Below are positions 1-9,916 of a stretch of DNA of 44,039 nt, in pieces. The stretch comes from an uncultured Alphaproteobacteria bacterium. Its GTDB lineage: Bacteria; Pseudomonadota; Alphaproteobacteria; UBA7887. Under the pieces are notes generated by a model. It had not been told where the DNA came from and searched no databases. It saw only the letters and a program-made list of their open reading frames with translations. How positions within the stretch are numbered: position 1 is the first letter of the stretch; every line of letters starts with the position of its first letter. The stretch spans positions 1 to 44,039 of the forward strand of contig CACETT010000007.1 of assembly GCA_902562525.1 (NCBI GenBank). Direction: 5' to 3'. The position numbers were made by a program, and so were the translations under genes.

Positions 1-1
1 A

Positions 2-526
2 TTGCCGAAGGAAGATGCTAAAGAGGAAGAAAGCGCAGAGGTGCTAGCGGAAGCTCTTGCTCGTCAGTTGCGCCGTCTAGACGCGATGAGAGATGCGGGG
101 CAACGTCTCTTCACATTAAATATATTAGGGCGAGACGTGTTTTGTCGTGGGGATCCGGAAGAAATGAAGCTAGTCTACCGACCTTTTTATGAGGCCTCTC
201 TTCATGAATTGCTAGCCTCGTACACTGCTCATAGACGCCGTGGGGTTCTCTCCAAGATGTCCATTGAGCCGAGCTCTATTTTTTCGGTAGAAGCGGCGGT
301 ACAAAGACTTTCAAGCCTTCTAGGCCAAACACTTAAGTGGCAGAACCTTAAAGAATTTTTGCCCATTGATCTTCTAGATAATCTAGTTGCTAGGTCAGCT
401 CTAGCCTCAACATTTGCCGCCTCGCTAGAACTTGCCAAAGAAGGGAAAATAGAGATGCAACAGTCAGCAAAGTTTGGGCCAATATATGTTCGCGCAAGGC
501 AATCGAGAACTGAACAAAATGGATGA
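2..526 (+). CDS. scpA: Segregation and condensation protein A, C-terminal part (5' end outside window)
   Basis: Protein resembles the ScpA C-terminal half (LRRLDAMRDAGQRL..., winged-helix end); overlaps the scpB start; ORF begins at the window edge. Confidence 0.85.
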   Translation: MPKEDAKEEESAEVLAEALARQLRRLDAMRDAGQRLFTLNILGRDVFCRGDPEEMKLVYRPFYEASLHELLASYTAHRRRGVLSKMSIEPSSIFSVEAAVQRLSSLLGQTLKWQNLKEFLPIDLLDNLVARSALASTFAASLELAKEGKIEMQQSAKFGPIYVRARQSRTEQNG

Positions 527-1139
527 TAAAAATAGAGATCTGCGCGTAGTGGAGGCATTATTATTTGCTTCGAAAGGCCCATTGTCGGAGCTGCAATTGG
601 CAGAGTATTTAGATAGTGGGGCCAACCTACCGGCTATTATTGAGACGCTCAGTGGGGAGTACCGAGACCGAGGCATAAATCTAATACAAGTCGCTGGTGG
701 TTGGGCGTTTCGGACTTCTTCCGACTTATCTCATGTATTGCATCGGGAGGCGGAGGTGGAGAGGAAGCTCTCGCGAGCAGCCATAGAGACCTTATCAATA
801 ATAGCTTATCATCAACCGGTAACACGGATAGAAATTGAACAAATCCGGGGTGTCTCGGTCAGTAAAGGAACTCTCGACATACTTTTCTCTGCAGGGTGGA
901 TAATGCCCAGAGGACGCAGAAACACCCCTGGACGGCCCGCCACCTGGGTAACCACTGATGGCTTTCTTAATCATTTTGGTCTGGCACAAATTGATGACTT
1001 GCCCAACGTGGATGAGTTGCGTGCCGCGGGACTACTGGATCGCGAAAACGCCCCACTACTTGCTGTGGAGACTACCCTAGACGCTGATGAACCGGCTCTT
1101 CCCGATGAAGAGGCCTTCGTTGAGCCAGAGCCTGAATAA
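519..1139 (+). CDS. scpB: Segregation and condensation protein B; start preferred at 519 (MDDKNRDL) rather than 474
   Basis: ScpB-like winged-helix motifs (ALLFASKGPLSELQLAEYL; ETLSIIAYHQPVTRIEIEQIRGVSVSKGTLDILFSAGWI). Confidence 0.93.
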   Translation: MDDKNRDLRVVEALLFASKGPLSELQLAEYLDSGANLPAIIETLSGEYRDRGINLIQVAGGWAFRTSSDLSHVLHREAEVERKLSRAAIETLSIIAYHQPVTRIEIEQIRGVSVSKGTLDILFSAGWIMPRGRRNTPGRPATWVTTDGFLNHFGLAQIDDLPNVDELRAAGLLDRENAPLLAVETTLDADEPALPDEEAFVEPEPE

Positions 1140-1269
1140 CCTCCTGCTTTGATTTGACTTAGTTGGTTATTGCTGGAGGCCTAATAAGCAAATCGATGCT
1201 TGCTGGGTCGTAAGGGGCCGAGCTAAACTGCGAGTGAGACTTAGTCGCGAAAATCAAATGAGGTATTGA

Positions 1270-2325
1270 ATGGTGTCTGGTTACAGGGAAAAGGATTGCA
1301 GATGGTTTCTCAAGGGCTTTGTTTGGATATTTGGAGTGCTTTGTCTCGGGGCCCCGCTCGCCGATAGTGTGGCAGAGGAAGTGAATGTTTATTCGGGACG
1401 CAAGGAGGCCTTAATCGGCCCAGTCCTTGCTGCTTTTACTGAGGAGACAGGAATCCAGGTTAACCTATTAACGGGAGATGCCGATCAGTTGCGGACCCGT
1501 CTGGAGGCTGAAGGGCGCAATTCTCCGGCCGATGTCCTACTTACTTCAGACGTAGCTAATTTGCATCGCGCTACTGCCGCCGGCTTATTCCAAGAACTTG
1601 ATTCAGAACTCCTAGAAAAACGTATACCGAGTAGGTATAGGGATCCGAATGGCAGATGGTATGGACTTAGCATTAGGGCTAGGGTAATTGCATATTCCAT
1701 AGACCGAGTGAGCAGAACTGAGCTATCGACCTATGAAGATCTTGCTGATGCTAGGTGGAAGGGTCGGGTGATAGTGCGTTCTTCGAGCAATGTCTATAAC
1801 CAGTCCTTGATAGCTTCTATGATTTCTGCACATGGAACGGCGGGCGCCGGAAAGTGGATAAGGGGCCTTGTTGCTAATATGGCCCGTAAGCCGCAAGGCG
1901 GAGACACTGACCAGATTAGAGCAGTTGCAGCCGGTGAGGCTGACGTTGCGATTGTAAATTCTTACTATTATGGGCGGCTTCTTGCATCTGAAACGGATCG
2001 GGATCGGCAAGTTGTGGGATCGGTAGGTATGTTTTTCCCTAATCAGGATAACCGTGGAACCCATGTCAATATATCTGGAGCTGGAGTTACAGCTCACTCC
2101 AGGAATAGGGCGGAGGCGGTTTTCTTGCTAGAATTTTTAAGTGGGCCGGTGGGACAAAAATTGTTTGCGGATCTTAACCATGAATTTCCGGTAAATCCGG
2201 AGGTTGCCCCATCCCAAATTGTTTCTGACTGGGGCTCGTTTAGAGCAGATAGTGTTCCGTCAGCTAAGCTTGGCGAATTTAATGGCGCAGCCGTCCGCTT
2301 GGCTGATCAACAGGGGTGGAGGTAG
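1270..2325 (+). CDS. Fe3+-type ABC transporter, periplasmic substrate-binding protein (FbpA/FutA-like)
   Basis: Signal peptide, then VNVYSGRKEALIGPVLAAFTEETGIQVNLLTGDADQL, typical of Fe3+ binding proteins; followed by permease and ATPase genes. Confidence 0.9.
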   Translation: MVSGYREKDCRWFLKGFVWIFGVLCLGAPLADSVAEEVNVYSGRKEALIGPVLAAFTEETGIQVNLLTGDADQLRTRLEAEGRNSPADVLLTSDVANLHRATAAGLFQELDSELLEKRIPSRYRDPNGRWYGLSIRARVIAYSIDRVSRTELSTYEDLADARWKGRVIVRSSSNVYNQSLIASMISAHGTAGAGKWIRGLVANMARKPQGGDTDQIRAVAAGEADVAIVNSYYYGRLLASETDRDRQVVGSVGMFFPNQDNRGTHVNISGAGVTAHSRNRAEAVFLLEFLSGPVGQKLFADLNHEFPVNPEVAPSQIVSDWGSFRADSVPSAKLGEFNGAAVRLADQQGWR

Positions 2326-2432
2326 CTCTTTAAGCGATCAAGTGGTTTTTGCCGTGGGCTTTGCTACGTTATTAGGAAATGAATACAATAAATCGAAGTA
2401 ATTGCGGTTCAGCCCTTTAACGGTGATTTTTA

Positions 2433-4097
2433 GTGAAAAGATTTTTTTCGAGCAGTGGGGTTACTTTGGGCTCTATGCTCCTAGCGGGAATTTTATGTCT
2501 TCCCACAGTAGTCATATTTTCTCATCTTTTTATCCCAATGGAAGAAGTTTGGCGCCATTTGGTAGATACTGTGTTGGTCCGTTATATTACCAATACGGTA
2601 TTTTTGGCTTTAGGCGTAGGTCTGATAGGCTTGACTGTTGGAACCTTGACAGGTTGGCTATCAGCTAACTTTGAATTTCCTGGACAGCGTTTGTTTCACT
2701 GGGCTCTTTTATTGCCTCTGGCTGTTCCTACTTACGCCACCGCCTTTAGTTACGGAGGACTATGTGAATTTTCGGGTCCCATCCAAACAACTCTTCGTGA
2801 TATTTTTGATTGGAATAAGGGCGATTACTGGTTTCCCGAAATGAGGTCTATTGGGGGTGCCATTTTTGTGATGTCATTTGTTTTGTATCCTTATGTTTAC
2901 CTTCTTGGTAGAACCGCGTTTGTTGGGCAGGCTAGAAATTATGATGAAAGTGCTCGAGTTCTGGGTCGGTCGTCCGAAGGTATCCTCAAAGATATATCGT
3001 TCCCTCTTGCACGGCCCAGCCTCATAGCTGGGCTAGCTTTAATGTTGATGGAGGCATTAAGCGACTTTGGGGCGGTTCAGTATTTGGCAGTCGATACCTT
3101 CACAACAGGCGTCTACAGAACCTGGTTTGCCTTAGGTTCTCCGGAGGGAGCAGCGAGATTAGCCTCAATGTTGCTGCTCATAATTTTTCTCATATTATTG
3201 GTTGAGCACCGGTCAAGAGGACAGGCGAAGTACTACCAAGTTACTGGGCGTAGTCACTTAAAAGAAAAAGTTGCGCTTGCTGGTCTAAAGGGAATTATTG
3301 CTACTTTTATCTGCTCTATACCGGTCTTTTTTGGATTCATACTTCCGACTGGGTATCTCTTATTTTTAAGTTTTCCTGCGTGGGAAATCATGGTGGTGGG
3401 TAGTTTTTTTGAGCACCTGTTGAATAGTTTTTCCTTGGCCACGCTAACTTCCTTTCTCGCTATGACATTCGCTTTGTTTTTGATTTATTCATCCCGCTTG
3501 GGGGCTGGGCCATTAAATACCATGCTTTATCGCATCGTTAGTTTGGGATATGGGTTTCCTGGCTCTGTCATAGCCATTGGAGTTTTGATCCCAATGGCTT
3601 GGTTAGATTATAGAATTGATGACTTCATGCGGAACGCATTTGGCATTTCGACCGGCTTAATCTTTACTGGGGGGATAGTAGTGGTTGTCTTTGCATATTT
3701 GGTCCGGTTTATGGCGCTCGGATTGCATTCCCTCCAATCGTCTATGGAGTCGTTGACTCCTAACTTGGATGCGGCGGCTCAAACATTAGGCGCAAATTGG
3801 CGACGACGTTTGTCGATGGTCCACATGCCACTAATTACAGGGGGTTTGCTGACAGGGGCGCTATTGGTTTTTGTTGACGTTATGAAGGAATTGCCCGCAA
3901 CCTTAATTCTTCGTCCTTTCAATTATGACACTCTGGCAGTCAAGGCGTATGAATTAGCCTCGGATGAGGCACTGGCTGCTGCTTCTTGTTATGCTGTAAC
4001 TATTGTAGTTGTCGGCTTGATCCCAATTATCTTAATAAGCCGATCTGTTGAAACTTCAGGTTCGTATGTAACTAAAGCTAGGTATGAAGATGGTTAA
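2433..4097 (+). CDS. Fe3+-type ABC transporter permease (fused two-domain FbpB-like)
   Basis: 554 aa hydrophobic protein with two permease EAA-like regions (ESARVLGRSSEGILKDISFPLARPSL; DAAAQTLGANWRRRLSMVHMPLI). Confidence 0.9.
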   Translation: MKRFFSSSGVTLGSMLLAGILCLPTVVIFSHLFIPMEEVWRHLVDTVLVRYITNTVFLALGVGLIGLTVGTLTGWLSANFEFPGQRLFHWALLLPLAVPTYATAFSYGGLCEFSGPIQTTLRDIFDWNKGDYWFPEMRSIGGAIFVMSFVLYPYVYLLGRTAFVGQARNYDESARVLGRSSEGILKDISFPLARPSLIAGLALMLMEALSDFGAVQYLAVDTFTTGVYRTWFALGSPEGAARLASMLLLIIFLILLVEHRSRGQAKYYQVTGRSHLKEKVALAGLKGIIATFICSIPVFFGFILPTGYLLFLSFPAWEIMVVGSFFEHLLNSFSLATLTSFLAMTFALFLIYSSRLGAGPLNTMLYRIVSLGYGFPGSVIAIGVLIPMAWLDYRIDDFMRNAFGISTGLIFTGGIVVVVFAYLVRFMALGLHSLQSSMESLTPNLDAAAQTLGANWRRRLSMVHMPLITGGLLTGALLVFVDVMKELPATLILRPFNYDTLAVKAYELASDEALAAASCYAVTIVVVGLIPIILISRSVETSGSYVTKARYEDG

Positions 4098-5166
4098 CAA
4101 TGAAATTGGGTTGCAATTTTCTGGTGTCAGCCATTCCTACGGAGCAGTACAAGTCCTTAATGACGTCAATTTGTCAGTGCCTGCTGGTTCCATAACCTGT
4201 CTTTTGGGTCCATCCGGCTGTGGGAAAACCACTTTTCTTCGTTTATCAGCTGGATTGGAGAGTTTGCAGAGAGGTGAAATTTTCTTTGATGGTGAGAAGG
4301 TTTCCGATGCAAATAGCAGTGTAGCACCGGAGATTAGGGGAGTCGGTTTAATGTTCCAGGACTACATGCTTTTCCCCCATCTTAGTGTACTTGAGAACGT
4401 GCGCTTTGGGCTCGGTGGCTTGTCCGTTGGCGAGCAAGTTAAGAAAGCCAAACTGGCTTTGGAGCAAGTCGGCATGGCCGAGTTTAGGAGCTATTTTCCG
4501 CACATGCTTTCTGGTGGAGAGCAGCAGCGGGTTGCGTTGGCAAGGGCTATTGCTCCTAGGCCCAAAATTCTTCTTTTGGATGAACCTTTTTCAGGGCTCG
4601 ACCAGCATCTAAGAAAGTCCCTGCGTAGTGATACCTTGCATCTACTCCAGGAGCTAGGCACTACTGCTTTGATGGTTACTCACGATCCCGAGGAAGCGCT
4701 TTTAATGGGGGACAGAATAGCCATCATGAGGACTGGGGAGGTTTTACAAGAAGGAACAGGAGCTGACCTGTACTCGCGCCCAACCAATGCATTCTGTGCC
4801 ACTTTTTTGGGTGAGACTTTGGAGTATCGGGCTTACGCTCAATCTGTTTCTGTGGACACGCCGTTTGGTCCCGTAGAGGTTAAAAAGGAGCTTATTGGAG
4901 GCGAGGTCAGGGTTTTGGTGCGTCCTGAGGCGATAACTTTTGGATCAGAAAATAGCGGGTTAGGGGTGAATTCTATGTTTGTCAGTGGTACCCTGACTGA
5001 GTTAAAGGAAGTAGGTCCATCTAGGAAGGTAACTTTGAAGCTCCATGGCTCGGGTTTTGAGATCCGGTTATTATCCTCTTGGAGGGGCTTTCCTGAGGTT
5101 GGCTGCGAGGTTGGTATGGTAATAGACTCCTCAATGATGTTTGTATTTCCGGCCGTGGAAGGGTAA
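4084..5166 (+). CDS. Fe3+-type ABC transporter ATP-binding protein (FbpC-like)
   Basis: Walker A GPSGCGKTT, signature LSGGEQQR, Walker B ILLLDEPFSGLD; C-terminal TOBE-like region; overlaps the permease gene. Confidence 0.93.
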   Translation: MKMVNNEIGLQFSGVSHSYGAVQVLNDVNLSVPAGSITCLLGPSGCGKTTFLRLSAGLESLQRGEIFFDGEKVSDANSSVAPEIRGVGLMFQDYMLFPHLSVLENVRFGLGGLSVGEQVKKAKLALEQVGMAEFRSYFPHMLSGGEQQRVALARAIAPRPKILLLDEPFSGLDQHLRKSLRSDTLHLLQELGTTALMVTHDPEEALLMGDRIAIMRTGEVLQEGTGADLYSRPTNAFCATFLGETLEYRAYAQSVSVDTPFGPVEVKKELIGGEVRVLVRPEAITFGSENSGLGVNSMFVSGTLTELKEVGPSRKVTLKLHGSGFEIRLLSSWRGFPEVGCEVGMVIDSSMMFVFPAVEG

Positions 5167-5254
5167 GAACTAATAAAGGCATAGCCTGAAGTAATCCTTC
5201 GGTTAATATGTTTATTTCTAAAGGGGGTGAGTTAGGCCCCCAGGAGAGTGTGAA

Positions 5255-5524
5255 ATGGGTGGCATTGGCATTTGGCAGATAGTGTTAATTCTAGCAATAG
5301 TTTTGATTTTATTTGGTGCCGGCAAGTTGCCTCGAGTGATGGGTGATGTAGCTAAAGGTGTAAAGAGTTTTAAAGCGGGCCTAAAAGAGGATCCCGAAGA
5401 AGAAGGGGTGAAAGAGGTTCAGAAATCTGCGGAGGTAGACATATCCCCTGAGCCTTCTCAGCAAGCAGCGGAAGCAGCGCCTGTTAGTAGTGCCAACGAA
5501 AACAACGAAACCTCAAAAGGGTAG
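5255..5524 (+). CDS. tatA: Sec-independent protein translocase TatA
   Basis: [43 protein letters not shown]. Confidence 0.95.
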   Translation: MGGIGIWQIVLILAIVLILFGAGKLPRVMGDVAKGVKSFKAGLKEDPEEEGVKEVQKSAEVDISPEPSQQAAEAAPVSSANENNETSKG

Positions 5525-5579
5525 CGCGATTTTTGGCGTTTTGCGGTGCTTTTAGTAAGGATTTCGTCTGGAGGCCGTA

Positions 5580-6224
5580 GTGCTTGATTTGGGTTGGAGT
5601 GAAATGGCGATTATTGCGACGGTGGCCTTGTTTGTCATCGGGCCTAAAGACTTGCCTAAGGCGCTTCGGACTGCAGGTCGGTATGGTGGCAAGGTAAAGG
5701 CTTTGGCGAGGGAATTTCAATCCAGTATTGACGAGGCAGTTAAAGAGGCTGAGAAGGACTTACACCTTGAGGAGGTAAAAAAGGGAGTTCAATCATTTAA
5801 AAACATGGATATGGACACGGCCCTTAATGCCACTGAAAAATTAGCTGCGCCAGAGTTACCAGCAGATGACGCCGCCCCAGAAGATAATACGAAAAATCAA
5901 GACCTATCAGATGAGGAAACCGGTGTTGGGGCAACGACGGTGACTGCTGCAGGACATTTTGCGCAGGTACAGCAAGCGGTAAAGGGCCAAGCGACGAGAG
6001 GAAAGGATGTCCAGCAAGTAGCCGATGAGGAGATTGCTGCTCATCAGGGTGTAGAGGCTAAAGAGGTTGAGGAACCAGGGAAAACGACCCTTCCACTGCC
6101 TACGGGAGTCCAACAGGTGGTGGAAGCTAGAAAAAAGGTAGAAGCTGCTGTTCGGGAGGAAGCCGATAGTCAAGAGAGTGAGCTGAGTTCGGCGACTCAA
6201 GAACCGCGAGTAGAGCCGCAGTAG
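5580..6224 (+). CDS. tatB: Sec-independent protein translocase TatB
   Basis: MLDLGWSEMAIIATVALFVIGPKDLPKALRTAGRYGGKVKALAREFQ. Confidence 0.94.
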   Translation: MLDLGWSEMAIIATVALFVIGPKDLPKALRTAGRYGGKVKALAREFQSSIDEAVKEAEKDLHLEEVKKGVQSFKNMDMDTALNATEKLAAPELPADDAAPEDNTKNQDLSDEETGVGATTVTAAGHFAQVQQAVKGQATRGKDVQQVADEEIAAHQGVEAKEVEEPGKTTLPLPTGVQQVVEARKKVEAAVREEADSQESELSSATQEPRVEPQ

Positions 6225-6231
6225 CAAGCTG

Positions 6232-7131
6232 GTGGCTACTTCCCAGGATCCAGATGAAAGAGAGTTGGGGCCAAAGGCTCCACTTATTGATCATCTAATT
6301 GAGTTTAGAAACCGTTTAATGTATTCGGTGATTGCACTCTTTGTGTTTTTTATTATCAGCTACATTTTTTCGGAACATATCTACTCATTTCTAGTTCGCC
6401 CATTAGCGAATATTTACGCTGACCTTGGCGTAGAGAATCCTCGTATGATATATACGGCCCTTCATGAGGCGTTTTTCACCTATTTGAAATTATCATTTTG
6501 GGCTGCAGTATTTCTCGCTTTTCCCGTGATTGCGACCCAAATGTGGATGTTTATAGCCCCTGGTTTGTATAAAAATGAGAAGGGGGCGTTTCTACCTTTT
6601 TTGGTTGCATCTCCATTGCTGTTTGCTGCTGGGGCCACCCTTGTTTACTCGTTTATTTTTCCTCTCGCCTGGCGGTTTTTTATGGGGTTCCAAACTGGAT
6701 CAATAGACGGTGGTCTGGCTATTGAGCTAGAAGCAAAAGTTAACGAGTACTTGTCTCTGGTGCTTAAGCTAATGTTTGCATTTGGTTTTGCTTTTCAACT
6801 CCCCGTCGCCTTAACCCTAATGGCTCGTGCAGGCTTGGTTACGGCGCAAGGGCTAGCAGAAAAGCGAAAATACTCCATAGTTATTGCCTTCGTTGCTGCA
6901 GCTATTTTAACACCTCCAGATATAATTAGCCAAGTCGGGCTAGGGCTTCCCATCCTCATTTTATATGAAATTTCCATAGTCCTCGCCCGGTTTGCAGAGA
7001 AGCGGAGAGCCATAAGAGAAAAAGAAGAGGAAGATCGCATTGATAGAGTTCTGGATGGGGATGACGGGTCAGGAGGGTCCTCCGAAGACGGAGATGGTTT
7101 TGAAGACACCGACTACAACGATGATCGTTAA
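6232..7131 (+). CDS. tatC: Sec-independent protein translocase TatC (GTG start)
   Basis: PLIDHLIEFRNRLMYSVIALFVFF and the multi-TM TatC pattern; follows tatA-tatB. Confidence 0.96.
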   Translation: MATSQDPDERELGPKAPLIDHLIEFRNRLMYSVIALFVFFIISYIFSEHIYSFLVRPLANIYADLGVENPRMIYTALHEAFFTYLKLSFWAAVFLAFPVIATQMWMFIAPGLYKNEKGAFLPFLVASPLLFAAGATLVYSFIFPLAWRFFMGFQTGSIDGGLAIELEAKVNEYLSLVLKLMFAFGFAFQLPVALTLMARAGLVTAQGLAEKRKYSIVIAFVAAAILTPPDIISQVGLGLPILILYEISIVLARFAEKRRAIREKEEEDRIDRVLDGDDGSGGSSEDGDGFEDTDYNDDR

Positions 7132-7181
7132 AATAGATCTGTGTCGACAATGAAAAAGATAAATAGAGGAACTTGCCGTTA

Positions 7182-8471
7182 ATGTTTGACCTTAAATGGA
7201 TTAGGGAGAATCCGGAGCATTTTGATAAGGGTCTTGCACGTCGAGGGATTTCGGCAAAGGCTGACGAGATTCTTTTACTGGATTCACAGAGACGGGAGTT
7301 GGTTACCAAGTGCCAGGCTCTCCAGCAGGAAAGGAATAAAACTTCAAAGTTGATAGGGGTGAATAAGGGTAAGGGAGAATCGATAGAGGCTCTAATGGCT
7401 GAAGTGGGCGACCTAAAGAACACGTTGCAAGAGGAGGAGCTTAGGGTCAAAGAGTTAGAGCGGACGTTGAATGCAGTTCTATCTCAGTTGCCTAATTTGC
7501 CAGGCACGACGGTGCCGGATGGTAAAGACGAAGGAAGTAATGTTGAGATCCGGAAAATTGGTGCACCTAAAAATTTTGAATATCCGGTTAAGTTTCACTA
7601 TGAAATTGGTGAGCTTCTGGGACAAATGGATTTTGAGCGGGCTGCAGTGATGTCGGGTTCACGTTTCGTTGTGTTGACGTCCGATTTGGCCCGGCTTGAA
7701 AGAGCGTTGGCTTCATTTATGCTTGATCTTCATGTACAGCAAAATGGGTATACCGAAGTTAGTCCGCCGTCCTTGGTTCGAGAGTCAGCGCTTTTTGGTA
7801 CGGGCCAACTTCCTAAGTTTTCTGATGATTTATTTGTTACTAAAGATGAAAGATGGCTCATTCCTACCGCGGAGGTTCCATTAACCAATATGGTGGCGGG
7901 TCGCACATTGGAAAAAGAGGAACTTCCCATTCGGCTGGTTGCCCACACTCCGTGTTTCAGGGCGGAGGCTGGGGCTGCAGGAAAGGATACTAGGGGAATG
8001 GTGCGCGTGCACGAATTTAGTAAGGTAGAGTTGGTGTCTATTACTACGCCAGATTCCTCAGACGACGAGTTAGAAAGGATGACGGCCTGCGCAGAGTCGG
8101 TTTTGAAGGAACTGGAGTTGCCATACAGGGTTATGCTTTTGGCGACTGGTGATATGGGTTTTTCTGCCCGTAGGACTTATGATTTGGAGGTGTGGATTCC
8201 AGGTGAAAAGCGTTATAGAGAGATTTCAAGCTGTTCCACTTGTGGGGATTTTCAGTCGCGGCGGCTGGGGGCGCGACTAAGTAAAGCTAGTGGACGAGCG
8301 AGTGGTTTTGTGCACACTTTAAACGGGTCCGGCCTGGCTGTAGGCCGGACTCTTGTAGCTGTTATGGAGAATTATCAAAATCCAGATGGTAGCGTTAGTA
8401 TTCCTTCAGCTCTACAACCATATATGAGGGGACTGGAGCGGATAACTGTTTCTGATCCAGCAAGCGGTTAG
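7182..8471 (+). CDS. serS: Seryl-tRNA synthetase (start preferred at ATG 7182)
   Basis: MFDLKWIRENPEHFDKGLARRG; class II motifs (FRAEAGAAGKDTRGMVRVHEFSKVEL; ISSCSTCGDFQSRRLGAR). Confidence 0.97.
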   Translation: MFDLKWIRENPEHFDKGLARRGISAKADEILLLDSQRRELVTKCQALQQERNKTSKLIGVNKGKGESIEALMAEVGDLKNTLQEEELRVKELERTLNAVLSQLPNLPGTTVPDGKDEGSNVEIRKIGAPKNFEYPVKFHYEIGELLGQMDFERAAVMSGSRFVVLTSDLARLERALASFMLDLHVQQNGYTEVSPPSLVRESALFGTGQLPKFSDDLFVTKDERWLIPTAEVPLTNMVAGRTLEKEELPIRLVAHTPCFRAEAGAAGKDTRGMVRVHEFSKVELVSITTPDSSDDELERMTACAESVLKELELPYRVMLLATGDMGFSARRTYDLEVWIPGEKRYREISSCSTCGDFQSRRLGARLSKASGRASGFVHTLNGSGLAVGRTLVAVMENYQNPDGSVSIPSALQPYMRGLERITVSDPASG

Positions 8472-8478
8472 GGTCCTT

Positions 8479-9240
8479 ATGAGGATACTGCTGGCGAATG
8501 ATGACGGTTTTGGGGCTCCAGGCCTGAAGTGCCTTGAAACTATTGCCCGCACCATAAGCAGCGATATTTGGATAGTGGCACCAGATTCAGATAAAAGTGG
8601 GGCTTCACATTCTTTATCGTTGGATGTTCCTTTACGCTATAGCCAGCTAGCTGATCAGATGTTCTCTGTTGCGGGGACGCCCACGGATTGTGTGCTCCTA
8701 GCTCTTTTGGAATTGATTCCTCCGCCTAAACCAGACCTTATTTTGGCGGGTATCAATGCTGGTGCTAATCTTGGTGATGATGTAACTTATTCCGGGACGG
8801 TGGCGGCAGCGATGGAGGGATCTTTGCATAAGATTCCTGCTATTGCACTAAGCCAAAACATGCTCAAATCGGCACCACTTAATTGGCAGCCTGCAGAACA
8901 GTATGGAGCTATGGTCATTAAGCGATTGCTTTCTTTGGGTTGGCCTCTTCATGTGATTATTAATGTGAATTTCCCCTCGACCTCACAAAGTGGTGTAAAA
9001 GGTATTACCCTCTGCCACCAAGGAAAAGGTAAGCCCGGCTCCAAGATAACTCGGCGCCTCGATCCAAAGGGAAGGGAGTACTGTTGGATTGATTCAGTCC
9101 GGTCTTGCGAGGAAGTGTCTGAAGATTCGGATCGATTTGCCATCGAGAACGGATTTATATCCCTCACCCCCCTAAGGTTGAATTTGACTGATGAAAAAGT
9201 TCTGGCAGCTCTTTCACGGGAAGTAGATTCGGTTATTTAG
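8479..9240 (+). CDS. surE: 5'-nucleotidase SurE
   Basis: MRILLANDDGFGAPGLKCLE; VAPDSDKSGASHSLSL; TPTDCVLLAL; INAGANLGDDVTYSGTVAAAMEG. Confidence 0.97.
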   Translation: MRILLANDDGFGAPGLKCLETIARTISSDIWIVAPDSDKSGASHSLSLDVPLRYSQLADQMFSVAGTPTDCVLLALLELIPPPKPDLILAGINAGANLGDDVTYSGTVAAAMEGSLHKIPAIALSQNMLKSAPLNWQPAEQYGAMVIKRLLSLGWPLHVIINVNFPSTSQSGVKGITLCHQGKGKPGSKITRRLDPKGREYCWIDSVRSCEEVSEDSDRFAIENGFISLTPLRLNLTDEKVLAALSREVDSVI

Positions 9241-9245
9241 TCAAG

Positions 9246-9878
9246 ATGAGCAAGATAACGGATACGGCGCGTCTACTTTTAAGCATCCGAAAGGAAGGCA
9301 TAACCGACCAGAAAATTTTGTCTGCCTTCGAGGCTATTCCTCGACATCTATTCGTACCTAAAGTATTTAGCGACCAGGCTTACGATGATATCCCGGTGCC
9401 CATAGCGTGTGATCAAACAGTTAGTCAACCTAGCTTGGTCGCCTTTATGATTAATGCATTAGAGGTTGGTGAACGGATGAAGGTGTTAGAGATTGGCACT
9501 GGGTCTGGTTATCAGACTGCGGTCCTTTCACTTCTGTGTCGTCGTATTTATTCAATCGAGCGCCATCGTCTACTTGAGCTCGATGCTGTTAAAAGGTTTA
9601 CTGCTCTGGACCTAGCGAACATCAGTTCTACCACCGGTGATGGATGGCTTGGATGGCCTAAACAAGCCCCTTTTAGTCGTATCATAGTGTCTGCTGCCGT
9701 GGCTCAAGTGCCTCAAATTCTTCTTGATCACATGGCAGATGGAGGGATTATGGTTATACCTATCGGTGAGACTGGAAAAGACCAGGTTTTATATCGTTTT
9801 AGGAAGTGTGGAAATGAATTTGAACAGGAACGGTTGATTCAGGTGCATTTCCTACCGTTGGTTTTAGGTCTACCATAA
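9246..9878 (+). CDS. pcm: Protein-L-isoaspartate O-methyltransferase
   Basis: VLEIGTGSGYQTAVLS SAM motif; IPRHLFVPKVFSDQAYDDIPVPIACDQTVSQPSLVAFM. Confidence 0.95.
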   Translation: MSKITDTARLLLSIRKEGITDQKILSAFEAIPRHLFVPKVFSDQAYDDIPVPIACDQTVSQPSLVAFMINALEVGERMKVLEIGTGSGYQTAVLSLLCRRIYSIERHRLLELDAVKRFTALDLANISSTTGDGWLGWPKQAPFSRIIVSAAVAQVPQILLDHMADGGIMVIPIGETGKDQVLYRFRKCGNEFEQERLIQVHFLPLVLGLP

Positions 9879-9916
9879 GGGGCAAGGAAGCTCTAGTTAC
9901 TTGCATAGAAATAGGT

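Noticed and set aside
1200-1265. Iron-responsive operator upstream of the Fe3+-type ABC genes
   Set aside because: Only a weak GCGA...TCGC inverted repeat; no convincing Fur, Irr or RirA box seen by eye.
2402-2668. 88-aa ORF in another frame
   Set aside because: Overlaps the start of the well-supported permease gene in a different frame.
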